64,000 nt of DNA from Dyella kyungheensis (GTDB lineage: Bacteria > Pseudomonadota > Gammaproteobacteria > Xanthomonadales > Rhodanobacteraceae): NCBI RefSeq assembly GCF_016905005.1, contig NZ_JADIKC010000002.1:248001-312000 (forward strand). Reading direction: 5' to 3'. This document shows, in pieces, positions 24,270 through 33,474 of the stretch. A program made the position numbers and the translations under genes. Position 1 is the first letter of the stretch, and the number at the start of each line of letters is the position of its first letter. The notes under the pieces were generated by a model, which saw nothing but the letters and a program-made list of their open reading frames with translations, searched no databases and was not told where the DNA came from.

Positions 24270-24414
24270 GTTGCGCTCCCGGAATGAACTCGTCGACGTG
24301 GGGGTACCCCGACGATCAGGAGCGGAAGATTAGGTGTACTATCTGGTTCAATAAATGCCTTTTGATGCAACGCAATAGTGACTGCGAGTCACGAATGGGG
24401 TGAAAATCCAGCCT

Positions 24415-25365
24415 ATGGAAGACTTTGCCGCAATCTCAGCGTTTGTCCGCGTGGTCGAAGCCAAGAGCTTTGCCGCGGCCGCCGCCCAACTGGGTATGAC
24501 CCCCTCCGGCGTCAGCCGCGCCGTCTCCCGACTGGAAGAACAGCTGGGTGCCCGGCTCTTGTTCCGGTCCACGCGTTCGCTGCGTTTGACCGACGATGGG
24601 GCCTCGTTCCATGCACGGTGCAAGGAGATCCTTGCCGACCTGACCGAGGCCACCGAGGCCCTGGGCTATGCCCAGCGCAAGCCGACCGGCAAGCTGCGGA
24701 TCGGCGTGCCGGCCGCCGTCGGGCGTACCGTGATCATCCCCAGGCTGGCGGAATTCGAGCAGCGCTACCCGGACATTCGTCTGGAGCTGTCGATGTGCGA
24801 TTACCCCTACGACCTCAATGAGGAAGGCATCGATTGCGCCGTCCGGGTCGGGCCGCTGGAAGATTCCAGCCTGATCGCCCGCAAGATCGGCTACCTGCGC
24901 AACGTAATGATCGCCTCGCCGGACTACCTGGTGAAGCATGGGGCACCCCAGAGCATCGAAGATCTGAAGGATCACCGCTGCATCAATTACATCCTGCCCA
25001 ACGGCCGTCCGCGGCAGTGGCAGTTCGAGACGCCGAGCGGCCAGGTCGCCGTGGATATCGATGCACACCTGCTGATCAATGATGCCGAGTCGGTGATCCA
25101 GGCCGTGGTCGCGGGGCTGGGCATTACCCAGGCGCCGCACGTGATCGCCGCCTGCATGCTCGACTTCGGCAAGCTCGAGCTGGTGATGACCGACACCACC
25201 TCCACCGGCAAGCCGGTGTGGATCGTCTACCCGCAGAAGAAGCATCTCTCGGCGCGCGTGCAGGCCTTCATCGAATGGGTGCGCGAAGTGTTCGAGCAGA
25301 CCAGCGAGCCGGGCAAGCACAAGAAGCCGGTGATGGCGGCAGTGCCGGAGCGGCTCAGCGCCTGA
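24415..25365 (+). CDS. LysR family transcriptional regulator of the efflux operon
   Basis: A 316-residue LysR regulator: winged HTH at residues 1-60 (FAAISAFVRVVEAKSFAAAA, then AQLGMTPSGVSRAVSRLEEQ) and a periplasmic-binding-like effector domain (RIGVPAAVGRTVIIPRLAEF... to VWIVYPQKKHLSARVQAFIEW). It is divergent from the MFP gene across a 145-bp AT-richer gap, which strongly suggests it controls the efflux operon, in the manner of MexT. ATG 24415 fits the family start; GTG 24400 is an alternative. A strong hairpin follows. Confidence 0.93.
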   Translation: MEDFAAISAFVRVVEAKSFAAAAAQLGMTPSGVSRAVSRLEEQLGARLLFRSTRSLRLTDDGASFHARCKEILADLTEATEALGYAQRKPTGKLRIGVPAAVGRTVIIPRLAEFEQRYPDIRLELSMCDYPYDLNEEGIDCAVRVGPLEDSSLIARKIGYLRNVMIASPDYLVKHGAPQSIEDLKDHRCINYILPNGRPRQWQFETPSGQVAVDIDAHLLINDAESVIQAVVAGLGITQAPHVIAACMLDFGKLELVMTDTTSTGKPVWIVYPQKKHLSARVQAFIEWVREVFEQTSEPGKHKKPVMAAVPERLSA

Positions 25366-25379
25366 CCGCGCCACGATGG

Positions 25380-25403
25380 GAAAGCGCACGCCTGTGCGCT
25401 TTC
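25380..25403 (+). terminator. Terminator after the LysR gene
   Basis: A perfect 10-bp stem, GAAAGCGCAC (25380-25389) with GTGCGCTTTC (25394-25403), has a 4-nt loop and lies 15 bp after the LysR stop. It is followed by a mildly T-rich stretch (AGAATTCTT). Confidence 0.7.
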
Positions 25404-25481
25404 AGAATTCTTCATACGCATTTCAGGCGTTTCATTCGGTGACCTGTTGGGCTGTGCTCCGTCTTCCCACGGAGCTCACCC

Positions 25482-26600
25482 ATGTCCAAACGTTCCCACC
25501 GGTGGTTGCTGGCGCTGACGCTGGCCGTTCCTTCGCTTGCCTGCGCCGACTATCAGCCGCCCGCTCCCCGCGACGATGGCTGGGCGGTTGCCGATGCCCG
25601 CACTGCCCATTGGGACCTGGCGACCCTCGCTGCGATGGAGGCGAAGCTCTCCGACGGCAGCGTCAAAGGCATCACCAGCGTCGTCGTCGCCCAGCATGGC
25701 AAGCTGGTCTACGAGGGTTACTTCAACGGCAGCGACGCCTCGCGGCTCAACGACGTGCGTTCCGCCAGCAAGAGTGTGACGGCCCTGCTGGTCGGTGCCG
25801 CCATCGATCGCGGCCTGATCGCCAACGTGCAGGCGCGCGTGTACGACTTCTTTCCCGACAAGCGGCCCGTGCAGCAGCCTGACCCGCGCAAGCTGGCCAT
25901 CACGCTCGAAGACCTGCTCACGATGAGTTCGTTGTGGGAGTGCAATGACGACAACGAGTTCTCGAGCGGCAACGAGGAGCGCATGTACGTCACCGAGGAC
26001 TGGCTGCAGTTTGCGCTCGACCTGCCGATCAAAGGCTTTGCGCCGTGGATGCCGAAACCGAAGGACAGTCCATACGGCCGCGCGTTTTCCTACTGCACGC
26101 CCGGCGCATTCACAGCGGGTGCCGTGGTGGAACGCGCCACACGCCAAGGCCTCGCCGTCTTTGCTGCGGACGTACTGGAGAAGCCCTTGGGCATCACTGC
26201 CGTGCAGTGGAACCAGTCGCCGCTAGGCATCGGCATGGGTGGTGGTGGCACGCGCTACCGCAGCCGTGATCTGGCCAAACTTGGTGAACTGGCGCTCGAC
26301 GAGGGGCGCTGGCACGGGCGCCAGGTGATCTCTGCTGCCTGGATCAAGCAGATGCTCACCCCCCACGCGCAGGCACGCGAGGATGCCGACTACGGTTACC
26401 TGTGGTGGTGCTTCCGCTTTCCCGTGCACGGTAGTGAGCAGGTGGCGTGGGCCATGTCCGGCAACGGCGGCAACTATGTGTTGGTGATGCCGTCGCAGCA
26501 ATTGGTCGCCGTGATCACCAGCACCGCCTACAACCAGCGCAATGCGCACCAGCAATCGCAGCAGATCTTTCGCGATTACGTGTTGAAGGCCTTGCCCTAG
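25482..26600 (+). CDS. Exported serine hydrolase (class C beta-lactamase family fold)
   Basis: A 372-residue protein with a signal peptide (ending ~ACA-DY). The Ser-x-x-Lys catalytic motif is SASK (S94-K97). A second motif, FSYCTPG, takes the place of Tyr-x-Asn, and SGNGGN near the C-terminus is the KTG-box position. This is the beta-lactamase/DD-peptidase-like esterase family (COG1680), usually not true beta-lactamases. Possible roles are peptidoglycan remodelling or ester hydrolysis. It is convergent with, and overlaps by 4 bp, the next gene on the other strand. Confidence 0.87.
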   Translation: MSKRSHRWLLALTLAVPSLACADYQPPAPRDDGWAVADARTAHWDLATLAAMEAKLSDGSVKGITSVVVAQHGKLVYEGYFNGSDASRLNDVRSASKSVTALLVGAAIDRGLIANVQARVYDFFPDKRPVQQPDPRKLAITLEDLLTMSSLWECNDDNEFSSGNEERMYVTEDWLQFALDLPIKGFAPWMPKPKDSPYGRAFSYCTPGAFTAGAVVERATRQGLAVFAADVLEKPLGITAVQWNQSPLGIGMGGGGTRYRSRDLAKLGELALDEGRWHGRQVISAAWIKQMLTPHAQAREDADYGYLWWCFRFPVHGSEQVAWAMSGNGGNYVLVMPSQQLVAVITSTAYNQRNAHQQSQQIFRDYVLKALP

Positions 26601-28162
26601 CGCGACGCGCTCTTCAATTCGGGCGGACACCACGCCGCTGCCAGCACACGCTGGCGTTGTCCGGCTACGCGGCGGTTGATCGCGCCGATCGCCGCCGCGT
26701 AGCGCGGATCGGACGACAGCGGCTTGAGCAACGGCGAGACCTGCAGATACGCCGCGTCGCTGTAGCCCTGCTTCACGGCGGTCTGCACGGCTTCGAGGGC
26801 GGCATCGCGTTGGTCCTGCGCCTGCAGCAGCATCGCCAGTTCGAGCCATTCGCCGGGATACAGCGTATGGCGTGTCGCTTCGTCACGCACCGCGGCGACG
26901 CGAGCGGCGAGCCAGTCGACGCTGGGCGCTTCCTTGCCATAAAGCCCTTCCAGCGTACCCGGCAGGCCCATCTGCGGGCGAAGTTGCCGGGCATGCACGA
27001 AGGCGGCAAGCGCGGCGTCGCGATCGTTGCGCAGCAGCGCGAGTTCGCCCTGCAGCACGTACAGCTCCACGTGCGGTGTGTTGCGCGTCAGCGCTTCATC
27101 CAGCGCCTGTTGCGCTTCCACCAGGCGGCCGTGCAGAAACAAATGACGCGGCCAGGCGATATTGGAGAACACGTTGTCGGGATAAAGCTGGAAGCTGCGC
27201 GCCAGACGTGCTTCAGCCTCGTCGTCGAAACCCAGCAGAGCCATTTCGCGGGCGATCTGCACCTCGCGGAAGCGCACGTGCGAAGCATCGCCGCGCATGT
27301 CCAGGTTGGCGTGCAGCGCCTCGTCGATTCGCCCGCGTTCCTGATAGAGATAGGCGGCGGAAGCACGCGTGGCGTCGTCGCCAGCGTCGAGCGCCAGGGC
27401 TTTTTCGTAGGCTCCGATGGCGGCATCGATATCGCCCAGGCAGTCCTGTGCATAGCCGAGTGCCGACCAGGCGGAAGCGCGGGAGGGCTCGCCAGCAACG
27501 GCGTCGTTGGCCAGCTTCTGCGCCTGCTTCGCCCACTGATAGGGAAAATTGTAGAGACAGACGCGCGCACTGTACGCACGACTCAAGCCGATCCGCGCAT
27601 CAGCATTCTGGGGCGTCGAGGCGAGCGCTTGCTGATACAGCGCGATGGCGCGTTCGTTGTTGTCGCGCTGGCCGATGCCGGCGTAATAGCTCGCCCGCTG
27701 CGCCAGCTCCTGCGTGGCGGAAGGCTTGTGGAAGCGTTGGGGCATGAGCCACCAGGCGATGCCAGCCATCACGAGCAGGAACAAGCCGATGGCGAGTGCA
27801 ATCCATCGACGCGGCATGCGGGTCGCGGTGGGCGCTGCGGTTTCTTCGGCCACCGGCATGTCGCACAACTGGTAGCCGCGCCCGCGCACGGAACGGATGT
27901 AACGCGGTGCGCGGCCGTCGTCGCCCAGCGCCTGGCGCAGCAACTTCACCCGCTGCGTGACGGTTTCCTCGTTCACCACGGCGGGCGCCCAGACTTCGGC
28001 AATCAGCGTATCGAAATCCACCACATCCACGCCGTGCCGTAGCAGACATGCAAGGAGTTGGAACGAGAGCCCCTGGACATCGAGCGTCGCGCCATCGCGC
28101 GCCACGCGTTGGCGCGTGACGTCGATGGAAAGATCCAGCAGTCGGTAACGCGTGGCGTTCAT
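26597..28162 (-). CDS. CadC-like winged-helix regulator with periplasmic TPR domain
   Basis: A 521-residue membrane-bound regulator. An OmpR-type winged helix (residues ~1-105: QLLACLLRHGVDVVDFDTLI, EETVTQRVKLLRQALGDD, YIRSVRGRGYQL) is cytoplasmic. One membrane segment (WIALAIGLFLLVMAGIAWWL, ~120-140) follows. The remainder is a TPR solenoid (repeats such as AIGAYEKALALDAGDDATR). Such one-component regulators sense periplasmic cues directly and need no kinase. There is no obvious target operon beside it, so its regulon is unknown. Confidence 0.88.
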   Translation of the reverse strand: MNATRYRLLDLSIDVTRQRVARDGATLDVQGLSFQLLACLLRHGVDVVDFDTLIAEVWAPAVVNEETVTQRVKLLRQALGDDGRAPRYIRSVRGRGYQLCDMPVAEETAAPTATRMPRRWIALAIGLFLLVMAGIAWWLMPQRFHKPSATQELAQRASYYAGIGQRDNNERAIALYQQALASTPQNADARIGLSRAYSARVCLYNFPYQWAKQAQKLANDAVAGEPSRASAWSALGYAQDCLGDIDAAIGAYEKALALDAGDDATRASAAYLYQERGRIDEALHANLDMRGDASHVRFREVQIAREMALLGFDDEAEARLARSFQLYPDNVFSNIAWPRHLFLHGRLVEAQQALDEALTRNTPHVELYVLQGELALLRNDRDAALAAFVHARQLRPQMGLPGTLEGLYGKEAPSVDWLAARVAAVRDEATRHTLYPGEWLELAMLLQAQDQRDAALEAVQTAVKQGYSDAAYLQVSPLLKPLSSDPRYAAAIGAINRRVAGQRQRVLAAAWCPPELKSASR

Positions 28163-28207
28163 GCGATGAGGAGGTCAGTGTGCCGGCATCATCCTCGCAC
28201 GGTTTGC

Positions 28208-29005
28208 TCAGGCACCCGCGGGGATCAACAACAGCAGGGCGATGCCCAGCACGATGCGGTAGATCGCGAACGGCGTGAAACGATGGCTGCGGATATAGCC
28301 GAGCAGCCACTTCACCGCCACGAAGGCGACGATGGCCGACACCACGAAGCCGATGCCGAAGGCCGTCCAGTCCTCGTGGTGCGCGCCGCCATCCTTGAGC
28401 ACTTTCAGCAGCTCGTAGCCAGTCGCGGCATACATGGTGGGGATGCCGACGAGGAACGCGAACTCCGTCGCCGCGGCGCGGTTGCTGGTACCAAAGAGCA
28501 TCGCCGTAAAAATGGTGGCGGCCGAACGCGAGGTGCCCGGGAAGATGCCTGCGATCATCTGCGCGATGCCGACCAGGATCGCGACGCGCCACGTTACCTG
28601 CGTGCGATCGGGCTGGCGGGCGGCGAGGCGCTCGGCCGCAAGCATCCAGATGCCACCGATCACCAACGCCCACGCCACCGGCGTCACCGCTTCGGGCAGC
28701 TTGAAGCCGAGCTTCACCGCGATGAAGCCGAGCACCGCCGTGATCATGAAGGCGACGAACAGTTTGGCGAGATAGTCGCGGTTGGCCGGGTCACGCCACT
28801 GCGTGAACAACTGCCAGATGCGACCCCAGTAGATGAAGGTCACCGCCAGGATCGCGCCCGCCTGGATGCCCACGTTGAACAGGTCCGAGCGCTGACCCAG
28901 GCCGAACTTCTCAGCGATCAGCAGGTGGCCCGTGCTGGAAATCGGGAGAAACTCGGTGATGCCTTCGATGATGCCAAGCAGGATGACGTTGATGATGTCG
29001 CTCAC
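28208..29005 (-). CDS. uppP: Undecaprenyl-diphosphatase
   Basis: A 265-residue polytopic enzyme that dephosphorylates C55-PP to recycle the peptidoglycan lipid carrier. The two active-site signatures are intact: GIIEGITEFLPISSTGHLL near the N-terminus and PGTSRSAATI in the middle. GTG 29005 is chosen because GGAG lies 5 bases upstream and the protein then has the usual family length. It is divergent from glnA. Confidence 0.94.
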   Translation of the reverse strand: MSDIINVILLGIIEGITEFLPISSTGHLLIAEKFGLGQRSDLFNVGIQAGAILAVTFIYWGRIWQLFTQWRDPANRDYLAKLFVAFMITAVLGFIAVKLGFKLPEAVTPVAWALVIGGIWMLAAERLAARQPDRTQVTWRVAILVGIAQMIAGIFPGTSRSAATIFTAMLFGTSNRAAATEFAFLVGIPTMYAATGYELLKVLKDGGAHHEDWTAFGIGFVVSAIVAFVAVKWLLGYIRSHRFTPFAIYRIVLGIALLLLIPAGA

Positions 29006-29165
29006 GGAGACTCCGGCGGTGAGGTCGGCCCCGGTTCCATACCGAAGCAAAGCGGCATAGCTTAAGGGACTGCCGTGGCGTTTTTGGGGCGCGTTGTATC
29101 CGGTGTGGCTGATTCCGATGCACGGCAAATCCTACAAAAGCGGGTAGCCCACGGCGGTCAGACTT

Positions 29166-29180
29166 GCACCACAATGGTGC
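29166..29180. promoter_or_regulatory. NtrC-binding site upstream of glnA
   Basis: GCACC-ACAAT-GGTGC is a perfect match to the GCACC-N5-GGTGC consensus; the wider palindrome is GCACCA/TGGTGC with a 3-nt spacer. It lies about 90 bp upstream of the sigma-54 promoter, a standard distance for an enhancer site. Confidence 0.82.
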
Positions 29181-29267
29181 TTCTAGATGTTTCATCATTG
29201 TGCAATCAAGTGGCGTCACCATCGATTTGCAGTAATTAAGCCATTGATATAAAAAGATCATTCCCCT

Positions 29268-29283
29268 TGGCACGCGGCTTGCT
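29268..29283 (+). promoter_or_regulatory. Sigma-54 (RpoN) promoter of glnA
   Basis: TGGCACG-N4-TTGCT (29268-29274, 29279-29283) matches the -24/-12 consensus with the invariant GG and GC correctly spaced. It lies 45 bp before the glnA ATG. Together with the upstream NtrC site this predicts nitrogen-limitation-induced, NtrC-dependent transcription. Confidence 0.88.
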
Positions 29284-29328
29284 CAGACGCCTGTCGATTA
29301 CTCACCTTTTCGCCCGTCGAGGTTGTCC

Positions 29329-30744
29329 ATGTCGTCCCCCGTCCAGAAAGTGCTCGATCTGATCCAGGAACACGAGGTCGAGTTCGTCGACTTCCGCTTC
29401 GCCGACATGCTCGGCAAGCACCACCACGTGACGTTCCCGGCCCATGCCATCGACGAGGGCACGTTCGAGGACGGCAAGATGTTCGACGGCTCGTCGATCG
29501 CCGGCTGGAAGGGCATCAACGAATCGGACATGGTGCTGATGCCCGATCCGGACACCGCCTACCTCGACCCGTTCAGCCAGCACACCCAGATGATCCTGCA
29601 CTGCGACGTGCTCGAGCCGTCGACCATGCAGGCCTACGGCCGCGACCCGCGTTCCATCGCCAAGCGCGGTGAGGCGTTCCTCAAGTCCACCGGCATCGCC
29701 GACACGGCGTTCTTCGGTCCGGAGCCGGAATTCTTCATCTTCGATTCCGTGCGCTGGCAGAACGACATGGGCCGCGTGTTCTACGAAATCGGCTCCGAAG
29801 AAGCCGCCTGGAGCTCGCGCTACAAGTACGACGACAACAACACCGGTCACCGTCCGGGCGTGAAGGGCGGCTACTTCCCGGTCAGCCCGGTCGACTCGCT
29901 GGGCGACCTGCGCGCCGACATGTGCAAGGTGCTCGAGTCGCTCGGCCAGGTCGTTGAAGTGCATCACCACGAAGTGGCGAATGCCGGCCAGTGCGAGATC
30001 GGCGTGAAGTTCAACACGCTGGTGAAGAAGGCCGACGAACTGATGACCATGAAGTACGTCATCAAGAACGTCGCCCACCAGAACGGCAAGACCGTCACCT
30101 TCATGCCCAAGCCGATCGTCGGCGACAACGGCAGCGGCATGCACGTGCACCAGTCGCTGGCGAAGGACGGCAACAACATGTTCGCGGGCGACCTGTATGG
30201 CGGCCTGTCGCAGACGGCGCTGTGGTACATCGGCGGCATCTTCAAGCACGCCAAGGCCATCAACGCGTTCGCCAACTCCACCACCAACAGCTACAAGCGC
30301 CTGGTGCCGGGCTTCGAAGCGCCGGTGATGCTGGCCTATTCGGCCCGCAACCGTTCGGCCAGCTGCCGCATTCCGTACGTGTCGAGCCCGAAGGGCCGTC
30401 GCATCGAAGTGCGCTTCCCCGATCCGATGAACTCCGGCTACCTGGTGTTCACCGCGCTGATGATGGCCGGCCTCGACGGCATCATCAACAAGATCGACCC
30501 GGGCGCACCGGCCGACAAGGATCTGTACGACCTGCCGCCGGAAGAAGAAAAGAACATCCCGCAGGTCTGCTCCAGCCTGGACGAAGCACTCAATGCGCTC
30601 GACAAGGACCGCGACTTCCTCAAGGCCGGCGGCGTGTTCACCGACGACTTCATCGATGCGTACATCGCGCTGAAGATGCAGGAAGTGACCCGCTACCGCG
30701 CCAGCACGCATCCGCTGGAGTTCCAGATGTACTACGCGCTCTGA
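29329..30744 (+). CDS. glnA: Glutamine synthetase, type I
   Basis: A 471-residue dodecameric GSI that makes glutamine from glutamate, ammonia and ATP. Visible motifs are [12 protein letters not shown] (N-terminal beta-grasp), [10 protein letters not shown], the [10 protein letters not shown] metal/ATP loop, NRSASCRIP, and the adenylylation site Tyr400 in DLYDLPPEE, which marks the GlnE-regulated I-beta subtype. Start ATG 29329 has GAGG 6 bases upstream. Transcription should depend on the sigma-54 promoter and NtrC site described above. It is monocistronic, with a terminator after the stop. Confidence 0.97.
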   Translation: MSSPVQKVLDLIQEHEVEFVDFRFADMLGKHHHVTFPAHAIDEGTFEDGKMFDGSSIAGWKGINESDMVLMPDPDTAYLDPFSQHTQMILHCDVLEPSTMQAYGRDPRSIAKRGEAFLKSTGIADTAFFGPEPEFFIFDSVRWQNDMGRVFYEIGSEEAAWSSRYKYDDNNTGHRPGVKGGYFPVSPVDSLGDLRADMCKVLESLGQVVEVHHHEVANAGQCEIGVKFNTLVKKADELMTMKYVIKNVAHQNGKTVTFMPKPIVGDNGSGMHVHQSLAKDGNNMFAGDLYGGLSQTALWYIGGIFKHAKAINAFANSTTNSYKRLVPGFEAPVMLAYSARNRSASCRIPYVSSPKGRRIEVRFPDPMNSGYLVFTALMMAGLDGIINKIDPGAPADKDLYDLPPEEEKNIPQVCSSLDEALNALDKDRDFLKAGGVFTDDFIDAYIALKMQEVTRYRASTHPLEFQMYYAL

Positions 30745-30776
30745 TCGCAAGTTTCCGCGACACACAGAGAGACGAT

Positions 30777-30802
30777 GGGCGCTTCGGCGCCCTTCGTTTT
30801 TT
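30777..30802 (+). terminator. Rho-independent terminator of glnA
   Basis: GGGCGC (30777-30782), TTCG tetraloop, GCGCCC (30787-30792), followed by TTCGTTTTTT. This is a classic intrinsic terminator 33 bp after the glnA stop. Confidence 0.9.
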
Positions 30803-30842
30803 CTGTGGCTAGAATGCGTGCAGGGACAAAAGGGGAACATGC

Positions 30843-32174
30843 ATGCATCGCGCGCTGAAGGGAGTGCTGTGGGCGGTCGTTGGATTGGTGGTCGCCGTGG
30901 CCGCTGCGTTTGCGTGGGGACGGCTGCGTCCGCCGACGCAGGAGCAGGAAAAGGCGCTGGCCGCGCTGCAGGCGGATAGCCAGCCGCCGCAGGGGCGCAA
31001 CGCGTATCCATGGCTGTGGTTCGTGGACTTCGATGTGCCGGCCGATCAGCTCGATGCGGCGTATGCGAAGGATCACCAGCGTGTACTGGCGTGGGAGTCG
31101 AACTTCAAACCGGGAGCCAACAGTGCCGATCCCATACCCACGCCGAAAGCCGATTTTCCCGCGCTCCCCAAAATGTCCCAGGCGGATCGCGACGCACTGT
31201 GCAATTGGCGCGAAGCCGATTGCCTGGACAAAGTTCGAGCACATCGCGATGTTGTGAACGAGGTGCTGGCGCGCCATCGGCAACGGCTCGTGCGCGACGA
31301 AGCGTTGAGTGGTTTCGATCACGTGTGGACCGAGATGCCGTTGAATCCCGTGGCATCGATCCCAGCCTTCAGTGCGTCCAGGGGACTATGGCAAACCGCG
31401 ATCGCCGCAACCTTCCTCGATGGACATCCAGCACAAGCCATGGAGGCCGCCTGCACGCAGGTGGCGACCATGCGTCGACTGCACGCGCACAGCAACACGC
31501 TGGTCAGCACGTTGATTTTCGCTGCGCGGTTGCGTGGCGCCGTACAGCTGTTCGTGCAGCTGTTGGCGGCGTCTCCGGCCGATGAACCTCTGCCCGCATC
31601 CTGTGCGGCTGCATTTGTGCCGGTGACGGACGCGGATGTCGATCTTTGCCCGAGCATTCGCGCGGAATTTACCCTGGTCGGATCGCCCGAGATCTTCGGA
31701 AAGCAGGAACACTGGTACGACGGCCTGAGCCTCAATACAAAAGCGACACGACGCATGTTGGCACCACGTTACGGCGCCCTATGCAACACGTCGCTGCTAC
31801 AGAGATTGCTTTCGGATGAACGCGTGGCGATGCCGACTGCTGCGCCAGGCTTCGACATCTTCGACCTGATATCCAATAGCGCAGGCACTATCCTGTCCCG
31901 TATTCCCGGGCCCGCCTTCGATCCGTACCTCGCACGCCAACAGGATGCCGCGGCTAGCCTTCGCATGGGTGCCTTGATGATCTGGTTGCGGGAGACGCGC
32001 GACCACGGCGTGTCCTTGCAGCAACGCTTGGCTGCACGTCCCGCGTGGATGCATTTTGCAACCAGCCGGCACGTCGAGGTCACGGCAGACGGCAAGAGTA
32101 TTCACATGGATGTGTGGAACAACGATACGTCTAACCCATGGCCCACGGCCTGGCCGCTCCCTGCGGGGCTCTAG
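30843..32174 (+). CDS. Hypothetical membrane-anchored protein
   Basis: A 443-residue protein I do not recognise. One N-terminal membrane segment (residues ~7-27) is followed by a ~415-residue domain, presumably periplasmic. It contains many conserved-looking Cys residues (in ALCNWREADCL, EAACTQVAT, PASCAAAF, DLCPS and ALCNTSL), which could form disulfides outside the cytoplasm. The region CLDKVRAHRDVVNEVLARHRQ and the helical middle suggest a mostly alpha fold. It starts 98 bp after glnA but beyond its terminator, so it has its own promoter. No function can be inferred. Confidence 0.75.
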   Translation: MHRALKGVLWAVVGLVVAVAAAFAWGRLRPPTQEQEKALAALQADSQPPQGRNAYPWLWFVDFDVPADQLDAAYAKDHQRVLAWESNFKPGANSADPIPTPKADFPALPKMSQADRDALCNWREADCLDKVRAHRDVVNEVLARHRQRLVRDEALSGFDHVWTEMPLNPVASIPAFSASRGLWQTAIAATFLDGHPAQAMEAACTQVATMRRLHAHSNTLVSTLIFAARLRGAVQLFVQLLAASPADEPLPASCAAAFVPVTDADVDLCPSIRAEFTLVGSPEIFGKQEHWYDGLSLNTKATRRMLAPRYGALCNTSLLQRLLSDERVAMPTAAPGFDIFDLISNSAGTILSRIPGPAFDPYLARQQDAAASLRMGALMIWLRETRDHGVSLQQRLAARPAWMHFATSRHVEVTADGKSIHMDVWNNDTSNPWPTAWPLPAGL

Positions 32175-32183
32175 GACAAACCT

Positions 32184-33326
32184 TCAACGGCTGTTGCCGA
32201 AGTCCACCACGGAAAGCGGTGCGGGAAAGCCCTCGCCGCTGGTGGCTGGTGTTGTGGGCGTCCACGGCTTGCCCTGGGCGAAGTCCTCGATCGATGCATA
32301 GGCGCCAAGCACGCGGAACGATTTCAGCGCATACGGCAACCCTTCCGCAGCCAGCGGCGCGTTGGCATCGCTGACATGCAAATGCAGATGCGGGCCGGTG
32401 GATTCGCCGGTGAAACCCAGTTGCCCGATCACCTCACCGCGATGCACGTGCTGACCTGTCTTGACGCGGATGCTGCCGGGCTTGAGGTGTTCGTAGAATG
32501 CGTAGCGTCCATCGCCCAGATCCAGAGCCACATAGTTGCCGGCGGCATTTTCCAGCGGCACTTTGTGGGTGGCACCTTCCGCAAGCGTTGCCGGTTCGGC
32601 GATGCCTTCACCCGTCGATGCCACCGTGGCATCGGCGACCGCCATCACGTCGGCGGCATAGCCGAACCACTGTTTGGGCAACTCGCCCTTGTCCTTGGCG
32701 AAGCCGCCGTGCGGTCCGAGCAGAATCCAGTCGATGGCAAAGCGGCCAGGCACTTTGACGCTGCCGTCGGTGGTGTAGAGCACACGGCGATGGCCGCGCT
32801 CCCACCGCGCATCGTAGATCGCGACCCAGGGACCGCCACGCAGCGGTGGTCCGAGTTGCAGCAGGGAGCGGCTGGAGGGCGTGACAAGGCCGCCTTCGGC
32901 GATCAGATCCGAATCCGCATGGCCGGCGTAAACCACCCGATGGCGCAGACGCACGCGGCTGGCATCAGCGAGAGGCACGGAGAGATAGGCCACCGCCGTC
33001 ATGCCCGGCGCCATGCGCAGGCGCTCGTCGCCCTTGGCGCGGTCGGCCCTGCCGATGGCTGCGGTGAGGGCGGCGCCGGACAAACCGGCAAGCACGTGCT
33101 GCTGCTCGTCGATCACCTCGATGCGCTGGATCGTCAGCGTTTCCTGCGCCTCATTGGTGAGATGCAGTTCGTACACCAGCGACGTCTTGCCCGCGACGGT
33201 CACCGGCTCCGGCATCCACGGCACCCGCAGGTCGAAGGACTGGTGCACCGGCGCACGCTGCGCCAGGGCCGCCAGGGCGGCCAGCATCGAAAGCAGTATG
33301 AGAAAGACGCCGCGCCAGAAACGCAT
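32184..33326 (-). CDS. M23 family metallopeptidase (LytM-type), exported
   Basis: A 380-residue protein with a signal peptide (MRFWRGVFLILLSMLAALAA). An N-terminal beta-rich domain of ~200 residues precedes a peptidase domain with the variant first metal motif RFAIDWILLGPHGG, then AFYEHLKPGSIRVKTGQHVH, GQLGFTGESTGPHLHLHV and a C-terminal strand. HLHLH supplies the catalytic and second metal histidines. M23 enzymes cut peptidoglycan peptide bridges; substrates outside peptidoglycan are possible for this FAIDW subgroup. The start at 33326 fits the signal peptide; a longer in-frame start at 33398 is less likely. Confidence 0.87.
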   Translation of the reverse strand: MRFWRGVFLILLSMLAALAALAQRAPVHQSFDLRVPWMPEPVTVAGKTSLVYELHLTNEAQETLTIQRIEVIDEQQHVLAGLSGAALTAAIGRADRAKGDERLRMAPGMTAVAYLSVPLADASRVRLRHRVVYAGHADSDLIAEGGLVTPSSRSLLQLGPPLRGGPWVAIYDARWERGHRRVLYTTDGSVKVPGRFAIDWILLGPHGGFAKDKGELPKQWFGYAADVMAVADATVASTGEGIAEPATLAEGATHKVPLENAAGNYVALDLGDGRYAFYEHLKPGSIRVKTGQHVHRGEVIGQLGFTGESTGPHLHLHVSDANAPLAAEGLPYALKSFRVLGAYASIEDFAQGKPWTPTTPATSGEGFPAPLSVVDFGNSR

Positions 33327-33474
33327 GGGAGGAATCCATGGTGGATAGCAGCGCGAGCTTTGATCTGCGGAAGATGGGGCGCCAATGCCAGAGGTCACTG
33401 CGCCCGGTGAAGCGGAGAAAAGCAGCGTGCGACGCCACCACGAGGGGATGGCGACGTCACACGCTCGTTGGCGG

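Larger units (their letters stand above)
29006..29328. other. Intergenic region uppP/glnA (323 bp)
   Basis: A regulatory region between divergent uppP and glnA. It is AT-rich from about 29140 to 29270. It contains one NtrC-type palindrome and a sigma-54 promoter for glnA (listed separately) and no open frame that looks coding. I did not find a convincing uppP promoter. Confidence 0.7.

Noticed and set aside
25482..26600. Antibiotic-resistance beta-lactamase
   Set aside because: Only the Ser-x-x-Lys motif is standard; the Tyr-x-Asn and KTG positions diverge, as in COG1680-type esterases.
29302..31011. A 569-codon minus-strand frame opposite glnA
   Set aside because: glnA is unmistakable on the plus strand with its own promoter and terminator; the antisense frame has no recognisable domains.
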